Origin: JACDQM01 sp044373315
GTDB taxonomy: Bacteria > Pseudomonadota > Gammaproteobacteria > Burkholderiales > Burkholderiaceae_C
Assembly: GCF_044373315.1 (NCBI RefSeq)
Contig: NZ_JBILQK010000013.1
Location: 1-64,000 of the forward strand
Length of the DNA: 64,000 nt
Direction of reading: 5' to 3'
Positions 17,177-26,087 of this stretch are shown piece after piece (within the stretch, counting starts at the first letter, position 1; each line of letters starts with the position of its first letter). The notes under the pieces were generated by a model, which did not search any database, had not been told where the DNA came from, and worked only from the letters and a program-made list of their open reading frames with translations. A program made the translations under genes and the position numbers.

Positions 17177-19869
17177 AGCAGGCTTCCTGTCCAGTCATCG
17201 CGCCGGCACAGCCCACGCATTTCGCAATAGTCGCAGGCCGCGCCCTCGCCCAGCGCCGGCAGCGGCTGCCCGGCATGCATCGCCAGCAGATCGTCGGCCA
17301 GACCGTCAACGAGCAGCGCCGCACTGTCCCCAACGTCGGGATGGATGACGGCATCCACGCCCTTGCTCTCGTCCAGTGCCAGATAGAGCGCCTGTTGCTC
17401 GCCGCCCTCGGCCTCAGCCCCCATCAGCAGCGCATAGACCGCCAACTGCGTATCCTCGCTCGGAGTGGCCACCTTGTCCTTCAGCCCGGCGACGCTGCCG
17501 GTCTTGTAGTCGATCAGCAGCTGGGCGCCCCCGGCCGTGTCAACCCGATCAATGCGCCCGCCCAGAAGCAGTTCCTGCAAAGGCTGGCCCAGCGGCGCGA
17601 AGGGCTTGATCTCGCGCGCCAGCTCGCCCGCCTGGTAATTTGCCCCTCCCGCCTCATGCGCGGACAACCACTTCAGATAGCTTGGGATGAAACGCTCGAA
17701 ACTCGCCAGGTACGGCAGGAACTCAGCCTCAGACAAGCCCAGCTCCTGCATCTGCTGCTGCGCTGCGGCCTGCAGGCACTCAATGTCGCTTTCAGCACCC
17801 GTATCCTTGGCCCGCAGCTCGTGGAACTGATGCAGCACGGCATGCAGCCAGGTGCCGTAATCACGCTTGTCGAGCGGCGCCTCCAGTTCGTCCTGCTCGC
17901 GCAGGCCCAGCATCACACGGGCAAAGAACTGATACGGGCACTGACGCAGCGATTCGAGCGCGCTGGCGCTGAGCCGTGCCGGCAACAGGCCCGACGTCAC
18001 CGCTTGCGCGCGCTGGACCACATGCGTCTGCACCGGCTCATGCCCGCGGGCATCCTGCCATTGCCGTGCCGGCGGCAGGCCGGCGACCTGCAGCGCCTGT
18101 TCCAGCCGCTCCAGCAAGGGGCTGGGTGCCAAAGGCCCTTGACCACGGCTGTGACAGCGCAACAGCGTCAGTGCCGGCACACGCAGGAGCTGGGCAAAGG
18201 TCAGCACCTGGCCCTCGCGCTTGGCAGCCAGGGTGGGCATACCCAACTGGGCGGCCAAGCCGTCATTCAACAAGGCCGGCCCGGCTGGCACAGGCCCGAG
18301 CGTCACAGCATCAGCGCCCGGCAGGACCACCGCCGCGAAAGGCCGGAGCATGGCGCGCGCCAGCGGCGTGATCAGCACGGCGACCGACCCGGTGGCTGCG
18401 GGCACGAACTGCGCCGCTTCCAGAGTGGCCTCCACCCAGGCGACAAACTCGCCGTAAGCCAGGCGCGCCTGCTGCAACACGGCTTCATGTGCACTGCCGG
18501 GCCAAGGCGAACGGCGCAGCCACAGCGCATCCAGCAGCTGAGCTCCGGCCGGGTCAGATTCAAGCCACGCGGTCGCCCCCAGGCGCTGCAGCGTCTCGGC
18601 CAGGGCGCTCAACCAATCGGCCAGCGGCCGAACTGACGCGCCGTCACTGAGTGGCTCGAGCGCCGCATTCACCGCCGACCAGAGCCGGGCACTTCCCGGC
18701 GAAAGCTGCGCCAGTTGCAAGGCCGCCGGACTGCTCCAGCCCCGCTTGCGGCATTGCAGCTCAAGCGCCGACAAGGCCGCCGCGCCATAACGCTCGCTCA
18801 AATCAGCCGCCAACTCGCTCTTCATGCAACCCAGCCAGTCGTCCAGCGAAGCCTGCGGACGCGCCGCACGCAGTAGGGCCGTCAGCTGCGTGGCTTGCGG
18901 CAAAGTCGCCAGCATCCAGCCTGTCTCATCGCCGATCGCAACCGATTGGCGCTCAAGCAGGGTTCGAACGCGACGGATCAGCACCCGATCCTGCGCAATC
19001 AGCGCAACGGGCTGCCGCCCCAGCTGAAGGTGCTGCAGCACGGCCGCAGCGCTGCACTGCGCCAGCGACTCGAAGTCATCGCAGACCGCCTGCTCGATCA
19101 GCCCTGGCGGCGGCGATGTCGCGAAGGCCTCTTCCAGTGACAGGTCAGCGCTGAGGCGCAGCACCGGCAATCCATGCAGTTCAGCGCAATCCAGCACCGC
19201 GTTGGCCAGCGGCTCCGGACCACCACACTGCAGCAGCACCCAGGCGCTGGGTTGCAGTTCAAACAACGCATCCGTGGCCGGCGCCCGACCATCCGACGCT
19301 GCCCACTCCAGCGCGACCATCGCGAGCGCACGTTCCAGCGCGCCTGGGCCGGACTGAGTCAGGGCCTCACGGGCTTGCGACCAGAACGCCTCACGCACGC
19401 CCGGTGCGCGTTGCGACGCTGCGCGGGCCCAGGCATGCGCAGCCTCCACAAGGCGCAGCACAGCCAGATCAAAGGCTCGGCTATCGCGTCGCCTGAGCGC
19501 CTGGGCCCAGCTCTGCCCTTGCAACAGGCTGCGCGCGCTGAGCGCGTCGATGGCCGCATCAAAGCTGATCTGGAGCGGCTGCGGCAGCAGCTTGGGGCCT
19601 AGCGCGGCGGCAAGACTGTGTGTGGTTTCGATGCGAGGCTGCCAACGCCCCAACTGCATCCACGCCCGCCGGGCCGGGGCCAGATGCTGCGCAAACGGAA
19701 GCAACAGCACTGCATCACGTGTGGACAGCCCTTGCGAATCCAGCCACTGCAGCACACGCTTGGAGAACTGCGGCCAGAAACCGGCCGCCATATGCTGCTG
19801 ATCCAGCGGAAACAATGGGGATTCGTTCAAGGGCACAGAGGATTCAGGCAGGGCCAAAGGGGGAGTCAC
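17173..19869 (-). CDS. PD-(D/E)XK nuclease family protein (AddB-like)
   Basis: An 898-residue partner of the helicase gene that follows it with a four-base overlap. The N-terminal two thirds resemble an inactive helicase, as in AddB (LIAQDRVLIRRVRTLLERQ; LITPLARAMLRPFAAVVLPG). The C-terminal third holds a PDDEXK_1 nuclease domain: LSASALESLRQCPYQFFAR, the TWLHAVLHQFHE histidine region, GRIDRVDT, LLIDYKTG and a final CDYCEMRGLCRR. The cysteines CPYQF and CDYCEMRGLC look like the four-cysteine iron-sulfur cluster clamp known from AddB. It begins with GTG at 19869, divergent from trxA by 89 bases. Confidence 0.86.
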   Translation of the reverse strand: MTPPLALPESSVPLNESPLFPLDQQHMAAGFWPQFSKRVLQWLDSQGLSTRDAVLLLPFAQHLAPARRAWMQLGRWQPRIETTHSLAAALGPKLLPQPLQISFDAAIDALSARSLLQGQSWAQALRRRDSRAFDLAVLRLVEAAHAWARAASQRAPGVREAFWSQAREALTQSGPGALERALAMVALEWAASDGRAPATDALFELQPSAWVLLQCGGPEPLANAVLDCAELHGLPVLRLSADLSLEEAFATSPPPGLIEQAVCDDFESLAQCSAAAVLQHLQLGRQPVALIAQDRVLIRRVRTLLERQSVAIGDETGWMLATLPQATQLTALLRAARPQASLDDWLGCMKSELAADLSERYGAAALSALELQCRKRGWSSPAALQLAQLSPGSARLWSAVNAALEPLSDGASVRPLADWLSALAETLQRLGATAWLESDPAGAQLLDALWLRRSPWPGSAHEAVLQQARLAYGEFVAWVEATLEAAQFVPAATGSVAVLITPLARAMLRPFAAVVLPGADAVTLGPVPAGPALLNDGLAAQLGMPTLAAKREGQVLTFAQLLRVPALTLLRCHSRGQGPLAPSPLLERLEQALQVAGLPPARQWQDARGHEPVQTHVVQRAQAVTSGLLPARLSASALESLRQCPYQFFARVMLGLREQDELEAPLDKRDYGTWLHAVLHQFHELRAKDTGAESDIECLQAAAQQQMQELGLSEAEFLPYLASFERFIPSYLKWLSAHEAGGANYQAGELAREIKPFAPLGQPLQELLLGGRIDRVDTAGGAQLLIDYKTGSVAGLKDKVATPSEDTQLAVYALLMGAEAEGGEQQALYLALDESKGVDAVIHPDVGDSAALLVDGLADDLLAMHAGQPLPALGEGAACDYCEMRGLCRRDDWTGSLL

Positions 19870-19958
19870 GCCGGCGTCATCGGGCCGGCAAGCTTTGTGT
19901 CAGAATCATTGTGCCTTGATGCCGCGCCTGTATGCCGGCCCCTCCTAGGATCCAATCC

Positions 19959-20288
19959 ATGAGCAGCGAACTGATCAAACACATTTCCGACGCGTCTTTT
20001 GAAGCCGACGTGATCCAAGCCGACAAGCCCGTGTTGGTGGATTACTGGGCTGAGTGGTGCGGCCCTTGCAAGATGATTGCACCCATCCTGGATGACGTCT
20101 CCAAGGACTACCAGGGCCGCGTTCAGATCGCCAAGATGAACGTTGACGAGAACCGTGAAGTGCCTGCCAAGTTTGGTATCCGCGGCATCCCGACGCTGAT
20201 GCTGTTCAAGGGCGGCCAGCTCTCTGCCACCAAGGTGGGCGCCCTGTCCAAGGCCCAGTTGACGGCCTTCCTGGACGCTAACCTATAA
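19959..20288 (+). CDS. trxA: Thioredoxin 1
   Basis: A 109-residue thioredoxin that reduces protein disulfides in the cytosol using thioredoxin reductase. The active site is WAEWCGPCKM, followed by the cis-proline segment GIRGIPTLMLFK. Length is standard. The start ATG at 19959 gives the usual MSSELIKHISDASF N-terminus. It lies just upstream of rho, the arrangement found in E. coli and most proteobacteria. Confidence 0.98.
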   Translation: MSSELIKHISDASFEADVIQADKPVLVDYWAEWCGPCKMIAPILDDVSKDYQGRVQIAKMNVDENREVPAKFGIRGIPTLMLFKGGQLSATKVGALSKAQLTAFLDANL

Positions 20289-20389
20289 TCTCCAACATCT
20301 GCTGATGCGGGCCGCCTGATAAGCACAGCCTAACCCGCGACCCGCACCAGCAAGATTGCCAACACGCCCGGCCTCCGACGAGGTGACGG

Positions 20390-20425
20390 CGCGTGGACTC
20401 GGCGCCCAAGCTCCCGCGTTTTTTT
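20390..20425 (+). terminator. Terminator-like stem-loop in the rho leader
   Basis: CGCG-T-GGA (20390-20397) can pair with TCC-CGCG (20412-20418) around a 14-base loop and is followed at once by seven T (20419-20425), then a further T-rich stretch. It sits between the trxA stop (20288) and the rho start (20543). It could end trxA transcripts or act as an attenuator for rho, which is autoregulated in its leader in E. coli. The rest of the 254-base spacer shows no ORF of note. Confidence 0.5.
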
Positions 20426-20542
20426 GATTGTTTCGTTCGCGCCGCAGCTGACAGCTGCATGTGCTTGGACGTAGTGCTTGCCGCCGAAGTTTCTGTCCGT
20501 GGCCCTTGGCAGGGCCTGGGACCATTCTCAGGGTACTCACCC

Positions 20543-21808
20543 ATGCATCTTTCCGAACTGAAAGCGCTTCACGTCTCGGCCCTGATCCAGATGGGCGAAG
20601 AGCTGGAGATCGACAACGTCGCTCGTCTGCGCAAGCAGGAGCTGATGTTCGCGATCATGAAGAAGCGCGCCAAGGCCGGCGAACAGGTCTTCGGCGACGG
20701 CGTGCTGGAAGTGCTGCCCGATGGCTTCGGCTTCCTGCGCTCGATCGAAGCCAGCTACATGGCGTCGACCGACGACATCTACCTCAGCCCCAGCCAGATC
20801 CGCCGCTTCAATCTGCACACCGGCGACATGGTGGAAGGCGAAGTGCGCGTTCCCAAGGACGGCGAGCGCTACTTCGCGCTGGTCAAGGTCGACCGGGTCA
20901 ACGGCCTGACGCCCGAGGAGAGCAAGCACAAGATCATGTTCGAGAACTTGACGCCCCTGTTCCCCAGGGAGCCGTTCAAGCTCGAGCGCGACAACTTCAA
21001 GGGCGAAGAGAACATCACCGGTCGCATCATCGACCTGATCGCCCCGATCGGCAAAGGCCAGCGCGCCTTGATCGTCGCGCAGCCCAAGACCGGCAAGACC
21101 GAGATGATGAAGAGCATCGCTCACGCGCTGGTTGCCAATCATCCTGAGTCGCACCTGATCGTGCTGCTGGTCGATGAGCGCCCTGAGGAAGTGACCGAGA
21201 TGGTCCGCACGGTGCGCGGCGAGGTGATCAGCTCGACCTTTGACGAACCAGCAGCACGCCACGTGCAAGTGGCCGAGATGGTGATCGAGCGCGCCAAGCG
21301 CCTGGTCGAGCTGAAGAAGGACGTGATCATCCTGCTGGATTCGATCACCCGCCTGGCCCGCGCCTACAACAACGTGCTGCCCTCCTCAGGCAAGGTGCTG
21401 ACTGGCGGCGTCGACGCCAACGCCTTGCAGCGCCCCAAGCGCTTCTTCGGTGCAGCCCGCAATATCGAAGAAGGCGGCTCGCTGACCATCATCGGCACCG
21501 CGCTGATCGACACCGGCAGCCGCATGGACGAGGTGATCTACGAGGAGTTCAAGGGCACCGGCAACTGCGAAATCCACCTGGATCGCCGCATGGCCGAGAA
21601 GCGCGTCTACCCGTCGATCCTGATCAACAAGTCCGGCACCCGCCGCGAAGAGCTGCTGCTCAAGCCCGAGATCCTGCAAAAGAGCTGGATCCTGCGCAAG
21701 CTGCTCTACAACATGGACGAGATCGAGGCGATGGAGTTCGTGCTCGACAAGATGAAGTCCACCAAGAACAACCTCGACTTCTTCGACATGATGCGTCGCG
21801 GCGGTTGA
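20543..21808 (+). CDS. rho: Transcription termination factor Rho
   Basis: A 421-residue hexameric RNA helicase that ends transcription. The N-terminal RNA-binding part has MHLSELKALHVSALIQM and GVLEVLPDGFGFLRS with YLSPSQIRRF. The ATPase core shows the Walker A segment VAQPKTGKTEMMKSIAHA, VLLVDERPEEVTEM, the Walker B region VIILLDSITRLARAYN and the R/Q-loop part SGKVLTGGVDANAL. Length is the usual size, with no insertion. The start at 20543 is set by homology; the longer in-frame ORF to 20393 adds an unrelated leader. Confidence 0.98.
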   Translation: MHLSELKALHVSALIQMGEELEIDNVARLRKQELMFAIMKKRAKAGEQVFGDGVLEVLPDGFGFLRSIEASYMASTDDIYLSPSQIRRFNLHTGDMVEGEVRVPKDGERYFALVKVDRVNGLTPEESKHKIMFENLTPLFPREPFKLERDNFKGEENITGRIIDLIAPIGKGQRALIVAQPKTGKTEMMKSIAHALVANHPESHLIVLLVDERPEEVTEMVRTVRGEVISSTFDEPAARHVQVAEMVIERAKRLVELKKDVIILLDSITRLARAYNNVLPSSGKVLTGGVDANALQRPKRFFGAARNIEEGGSLTIIGTALIDTGSRMDEVIYEEFKGTGNCEIHLDRRMAEKRVYPSILINKSGTRREELLLKPEILQKSWILRKLLYNMDEIEAMEFVLDKMKSTKNNLDFFDMMRRGG

Positions 21809-21850
21809 TCCTGGCAGGACTTCCCGGCGCCTCCTGCGGAGGTGCCAACG

Positions 21851-21871
21851 GCGCCGCCCCTGTGGCGGCGC
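21851..21871 (+). terminator. Stem-loop after rho
   Basis: GCGCCGCC (21851-21858), loop CCTGT, then GGCGGCGC (21864-21871): eight perfect pairs, 42 bases after the rho stop. It is not followed by a clear T-run, so termination may be weak; the rpmE2 promoter -10 candidate TACAAT (21884-21889) follows directly. Confidence 0.4.
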
Positions 21872-21974
21872 TCACATTTCAGCTACAATCAGCGTTTTTC
21901 CGCTGTCGGAAAGTGCGCCACATGGTGTGGCAGTGGCTCCCGGCACGTCAGCGCGAATCGGCGAGAGGTTTCCC

Positions 21975-22232
21975 ATGAAAGAAGGCATTCACCCCAACTA
22001 CCGCGACGTTGTGTTCGTGGACCAGTCCAACGGCTTCCAGTTCGTGACGCGCTCGACCGTCCAGACCAAGGAAACCATCACCATCGACGGCAAGGCTATG
22101 CCGCTGGTGAAGCTGGAAACCACCAGCGAATCGCACCCCTTCTACACCGGCACCCAGAAGAGCATCGACAACCTGGGCGGTCGTGTCGAAAAGTTCCGCA
22201 ACAAGTTCGCTCGCGTCGGCCTCAAGAAGTAA
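21975..22232 (+). CDS. rpmE2: 50S ribosomal protein L31 type B
   Basis: An 85-residue L31 protein. It begins KEGIHPNYRDVVFVDQSNG and contains SHPFYTGTQKSIDNLGGRVEKF. The CxxC zinc-binding cysteines of the A type are absent, which defines the zinc-independent type B paralogue, often expressed when zinc is scarce. A TACAAT -10 candidate lies at 21884-21889, but no good -35 box is visible. A strong terminator follows. Confidence 0.97.
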   Translation: MKEGIHPNYRDVVFVDQSNGFQFVTRSTVQTKETITIDGKAMPLVKLETTSESHPFYTGTQKSIDNLGGRVEKFRNKFARVGLKK

Positions 22233-22250
22233 GACCTGCGCAACGCACAG

Positions 22251-22276
22251 AAAGGCAGCTTCGGCTGCCTTTTTTT
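22251..22276 (+). terminator. Rho-independent terminator of rpmE2
   Basis: AAAGGCAGC (22251-22259), a TTCG tetraloop, then GCTGCCTTT (22264-22272) and a run ending in seven T. A classic intrinsic terminator 18 bases after the rpmE2 stop. Confidence 0.9.
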
Positions 22277-22329
22277 CATGGCCGCGATTGTTGCGGCATG
22301 ATCGCCCCTATCTGAACGGCCGACAGCGC

Positions 22330-23985
22330 GTGAACCTGCCCAATCCTGCCATCGTGACCGAGCGCAACGCGCAGCGACTGCCGCGCTTGGCGCTGCTGAT
22401 TTTCTGTGCAGCCTATGTGCTTCCCGGCTTGTTCGGCCGAGATCCCTGGCGCAACGCCGATCTCACGGCCTTTGGCTTCATGGCCAGCATCGCGCAAGGG
22501 CATGCCACGTGGCTGCAGCCAGCGATCGCTGGCATTCCTGCAGAGGGCGGCCTGCTGTCGTACTGGATCGGTGCACTCGCCATCAAGGCCTTACCATTTC
22601 TTGATCCGGCGCTCGCAGCGCGGATGCCCTTTGCGTTGGCGCTAACGGGCGTGCTGATCCTGGTCTGGTACAGCAGCTTTCACCTCGCTCGAACTGACGC
22701 TGCGCAACCGGTTGCCTTCGCCTTCGGTGGCGAAGCCCAGGGTGTTGACTACGCTCGGGCTATCGCCGACGGCGCCCTGCTCGCCTTGATCGCCAGCCTT
22801 GGCCTGCTGCAACTGGGGCATGAGACCACGCCGGAGCTGATGCAATTGCTGGCCTGTGCAGTCTTCGTCTATGGCCTCGCTGCAGCGCCCTTCCGCCCTG
22901 CCAAAGCCCGAGTGGCCGTTCTGCTCGCATTGCCAATGCTTGCGGCCAGTGGCGCGCCCGCGGTGGCACTCGCATTCGTCGCGGGCGGCATCGTGCTGTG
23001 CACGCGCTCCAGCTACGTTGCAGTGAGAGGTCTCGTTCCTTGGCTGCTGGCCGCTGGCGCCCTGAGCCTCGCGGCTGCCTGGGGGCTGCATGTGTGGGAA
23101 TGGCGCGTCAACGTTGCGTCACACTTTGACGACCCGCTGCGCTTCCTCGGCCTTCTCGCCTGGTTCAGCTGGCCCGCTTGGCCCCTGGCGCTCTGGACTC
23201 TCTGGCGCTGGCGCCTGCACTGGCAGCATCGGCACGTCAGTGTGCCCCTGCTGTGCCTGTCCGTGCCCTTGCTGACCAGTGCCTTGATGAATGGCTCTGA
23301 TCGGGCCCTGCTGCTGAGCCTGCCAGCCTTGGCAGTGCTGGCCAGCTTCGCGTTGCCAACGCTCAAGCGCAGCGTAGCGGCTGCGATGGATTGGTTCGCG
23401 GTGTTCTTCTTCTCGAGTCTGGCGCTGTTCGTCTGGGTCTACTACGCGTCGATGCAAGTCGGCTGGCCATCCCAGCCTCTGGCCAACGTACGCAAGCTGG
23501 CGCAAGGCTATGAACCGAGCTTCCATCCGCTGGCCTTTGGTCTGGCCCTGGTGGCCAGTCTTGCGTGGCTCGCACTGGTGCGTTGGCGGACGGCGAAGCA
23601 CCAGCACGCGCTGTGGAAGAGCCTTGTGCTGCCGGCTGGCGGTGTTGCCCTTCTCTGGCTGCTGATCATGAGCCTTTGGTTGCCCTTGCTGGACTACGCT
23701 CGCAGCAACCGGCCGCTCGTTGATCGACTGCAAGCTCATCTGCCACAGCAGATCGACTGCCTCGCAGCGCCGACCCAAGCTTTGCCGCTGTTGGCTACGC
23801 TGGAGTTCCAGGGGGGGTGGCGCGTCGACGCACAGCGGACGCTACAGCAGACCTCTTGCACTTACGCTATCCAGTTGACCGATCAAGGCGTTGCACCTGC
23901 CGTGCCGGAAGGCTGGCGTGTCGTGGCGTCAGTGCGCCGTCCGACGGATCGGCAACAGCATTACGTCCTGCTGAGCCGCCATTGA
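22330..23985 (+). CDS. Polytopic membrane glycosyltransferase-like protein (ArnT/PMT-like)
   Basis: A protein of about 551 residues with some ten or more hydrophobic segments. The N-terminal FGRDPWRNADLTAFG includes the acidic pair (D-P-W-R-N-A-D) that marks the catalytic first periplasmic loop of GT39/GT83 family glycosyltransferases (ArnT, PMT), and IPAEGGLLSYWIGALAIK follows as in ArnT-like proteins. Such enzymes move sugars from undecaprenyl or dolichyl carriers to lipid A, protein or polysaccharide. The C-terminal end forms a small soluble domain. I choose GTG at 22330; an in-frame ATG at 22183 would overlap rpmE2. It is convergent with phoR. Substrate unknown. Confidence 0.75.
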   Translation: MNLPNPAIVTERNAQRLPRLALLIFCAAYVLPGLFGRDPWRNADLTAFGFMASIAQGHATWLQPAIAGIPAEGGLLSYWIGALAIKALPFLDPALAARMPFALALTGVLILVWYSSFHLARTDAAQPVAFAFGGEAQGVDYARAIADGALLALIASLGLLQLGHETTPELMQLLACAVFVYGLAAAPFRPAKARVAVLLALPMLAASGAPAVALAFVAGGIVLCTRSSYVAVRGLVPWLLAAGALSLAAAWGLHVWEWRVNVASHFDDPLRFLGLLAWFSWPAWPLALWTLWRWRLHWQHRHVSVPLLCLSVPLLTSALMNGSDRALLLSLPALAVLASFALPTLKRSVAAAMDWFAVFFFSSLALFVWVYYASMQVGWPSQPLANVRKLAQGYEPSFHPLAFGLALVASLAWLALVRWRTAKHQHALWKSLVLPAGGVALLWLLIMSLWLPLLDYARSNRPLVDRLQAHLPQQIDCLAAPTQALPLLATLEFQGGWRVDAQRTLQQTSCTYAIQLTDQGVAPAVPEGWRVVASVRRPTDRQQHYVLLSRH

Positions 23986-23999
23986 CTGCTTCGCCACAC

Positions 24000-25349
24000 T
24001 CAGCGTGAGGCAGCAGCAGACGTTTCGGTTTCAGCAATCGCTATGGCGCGCACGCGTACCGCCGGCAAGAGCAAGGCGAAGTCGCTGCCCCTGCCGAGTT
24101 CGCTTTCGATCTGCAGTGAGCCGCCATGACGCTGCATCACATGCTTGACGATGGACAGGCCCAGCCCTGTACCACCGGTCTCACGAGAGCGACTGCCGTC
24201 GACGCGGTAGAAGCGCTCCGCCAGCCGCGGCAGGTGTTCCTTCGCAATACCTGGGCCAGTGTCATGCACCCAGAGCTGCAAACATCCGTCGGCCTGAAGA
24301 CGCCAGCCGATATCGATCGCACCACCGTCTGGCGTGTAGCGAACCGCATTAGTAGCCAGATTGCCGATTGCGCTCAGCAACTCCGATTCGTTGCCTGCAA
24401 TCTCAAGTTGACTCTTTGCTTCACAACTGATCCGATGCCGTCCCGCTGACAGCGCGACCGCATCCGCAGAAACTCGAGCCAGCAGCCCATCAACGGTGAT
24501 CCACCGATCTCCGCCTGGGCGGGGACTGCCCTCCAGCTGAGCGAGCGTCAACAAATCACTGACCAGAGTCAGCATGCGCTGCGTCTGCTGCTCCATCAGC
24601 ACGATGACGCGCTTTCGCTCGGCCTCGGTCAGGGGCAACGAGCCCATGGTCTCGATGAAGCCGGTCAAGACTGTCAACGGGGTGCGAATCTCATGCGAGA
24701 CATTGGCAACGAAGTCACGCCGCATGGCCTCAGCACGTTCGCGCTCGGTCACATCCTGGGAGAGCACCAGGCGCAAGCCGTCGGCGTAGCAACGCACAAT
24801 GACGCTCAGCGAACCAGGCCCCCGCGGGTTCGGCAACATCAGGGGCTCGGTATAAAGGCCTTGATGCAGGTAGTCGACAAAGGTAGGCGAGCGCACCAGA
24901 TTTGTCACACGCTGCAGCAGGTCGCGCTGTGGATCGAGTGAGAAGTGGTCGGCGGCCACGCGGTTGCACCACTGGATCTGGTCCTGTGTGTCAAGCATGA
25001 GCACGCCGTTCGGCGAAGCTTCAATCGCGGACAGGAACTGCTGCAACTGAAGGCGCTCGCGTGCCAGCGCTTGCTCACGCAGGCGCAATGCACGCTCGAC
25101 ACGGTAACCCAGCTCGCCCCACAAGCCGGTATCTCGCGGAGCAGATGATTCTTGATTGCCGCGAAGCCAGCTCAAGAGGCGGTGACCGCGCACGCCATCC
25201 AGCACCAGCAGACCCAGCGATGCGCTGGCCACGCCGATCAGGTTGGCCACCACCGGCATCTTCAGCCAGTCCTGAAGCAGAAGGCTGATCAGCGCACCGA
25301 GGCCGATGGCCACAAGTGCCAGAAAGATACGAAAACCGATCCAACTCAC
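24000..25349 (-). CDS. phoR: Phosphate regulon sensor histidine kinase PhoR
   Basis: About 449 residues. Two membrane helices lie at the start (FRIFLALVAIGLGALISLLL and VVANLIGVASASLGLLVLDG), then a PAS-like domain (QFLSAIEASPNGVLMLDTQD), the H-box FVANVSHEIRTPLTVLTGF, the N-box NLATNAVRYTPDGG, the G1 box DTGPGI and the G2 box GGTGLGLSIVKHV. PhoR phosphorylates PhoB when phosphate is low. There is no separate periplasmic domain, as expected because PhoR is signalled through PstSCAB/PhoU. I use the GTG at 25349, 20 bases after phoB; an ATG at 25415 would overlap phoB by 47 bases. Confidence 0.93.
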   Translation of the reverse strand: MSWIGFRIFLALVAIGLGALISLLLQDWLKMPVVANLIGVASASLGLLVLDGVRGHRLLSWLRGNQESSAPRDTGLWGELGYRVERALRLREQALARERLQLQQFLSAIEASPNGVLMLDTQDQIQWCNRVAADHFSLDPQRDLLQRVTNLVRSPTFVDYLHQGLYTEPLMLPNPRGPGSLSVIVRCYADGLRLVLSQDVTERERAEAMRRDFVANVSHEIRTPLTVLTGFIETMGSLPLTEAERKRVIVLMEQQTQRMLTLVSDLLTLAQLEGSPRPGGDRWITVDGLLARVSADAVALSAGRHRISCEAKSQLEIAGNESELLSAIGNLATNAVRYTPDGGAIDIGWRLQADGCLQLWVHDTGPGIAKEHLPRLAERFYRVDGSRSRETGGTGLGLSIVKHVMQRHGGSLQIESELGRGSDFALLLPAVRVRAIAIAETETSAAASR

Positions 25350-25368
25350 CTGAGCGCCGATCCTGTCT

Positions 25369-26070
25369 TCAAGCCGACATGACGCTGGCCTGCTGAGCCA
25401 TGCGATAGCCAGCACCGCGAACGGTTTCGATCAGCCGTGCACATTGAACCTTGTCCAATGCCTCACGCAGGCGCTTGACATGAACGTCCACCGTGCGCTC
25501 CTCGATGAACACATGATCACCCCAGACGCGATCAAGCAGTTGCGAGCGGCTGTGAACCCGCTCCGGGTGCGTCATGAAGAAGTGGAGCAAGCGGAATTCG
25601 GTCGGTCCGAGCTTGATCTCAACGCCTTCGCGGCTGACTCGCCGAGTGCTCGGGTCAAGACTGAGTCCGCCGACCTCAACCACCGAGTCCAGTGCTTCCG
25701 GTGCTTTGCGGCGCAGCACTGCGCGGATGCGCGCCAGCAACTCATTAGTCGAGAACGGTTTGGTCAGGTAGTCATCCGCGCCAGCGTCAAGCCCAGAAAT
25801 CTTGTCTGTTTCTTCGGCGCGTGCGGTAAGCATGATGATCGGCAGTTCCTTGGTACGCGACTGACCGCGCCACAAACGAGCCAAAGCCAGCCCGGATTGA
25901 CCGGGCAACATCCAGTCCAGCACGACCAGATCGGGCAGCACGCGATCGACCTCGTACTGAGCCTGGTCGGCACTGCCAGCGATAGTCACCTCGAATCCAG
26001 CGTGACGCAGGTTGATGGAGATCAGCTCAGCAATCGCCGACTCATCCTCAACCACCAGAACTCGACTCAT
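25369..26070 (-). CDS. phoB: Phosphate regulon response regulator PhoB
   Basis: A 233-residue OmpR-type response regulator. The receiver domain has VLVVEDESAIAEL, the phosphorylated Asp in VVLDWMLPGQSG, TARAEE and KPFSTNELLARI. The winged-helix domain has VSREGVEIKLGPTEFRLLHF and the recognition helix with VDVHVKRLREAL. PhoB binds PHO boxes such as the one upstream of pstS at 30784. It lies between phoU and phoR on the same strand with gaps under 20 bases. Confidence 0.97.
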   Translation of the reverse strand: MSRVLVVEDESAIAELISINLRHAGFEVTIAGSADQAQYEVDRVLPDLVVLDWMLPGQSGLALARLWRGQSRTKELPIIMLTARAEETDKISGLDAGADDYLTKPFSTNELLARIRAVLRRKAPEALDSVVEVGGLSLDPSTRRVSREGVEIKLGPTEFRLLHFFMTHPERVHSRSQLLDRVWGDHVFIEERTVDVHVKRLREALDKVQCARLIETVRGAGYRMAQQASVMSA

Positions 26071-26087
26071 GTTGATGCTCCCCCGCC

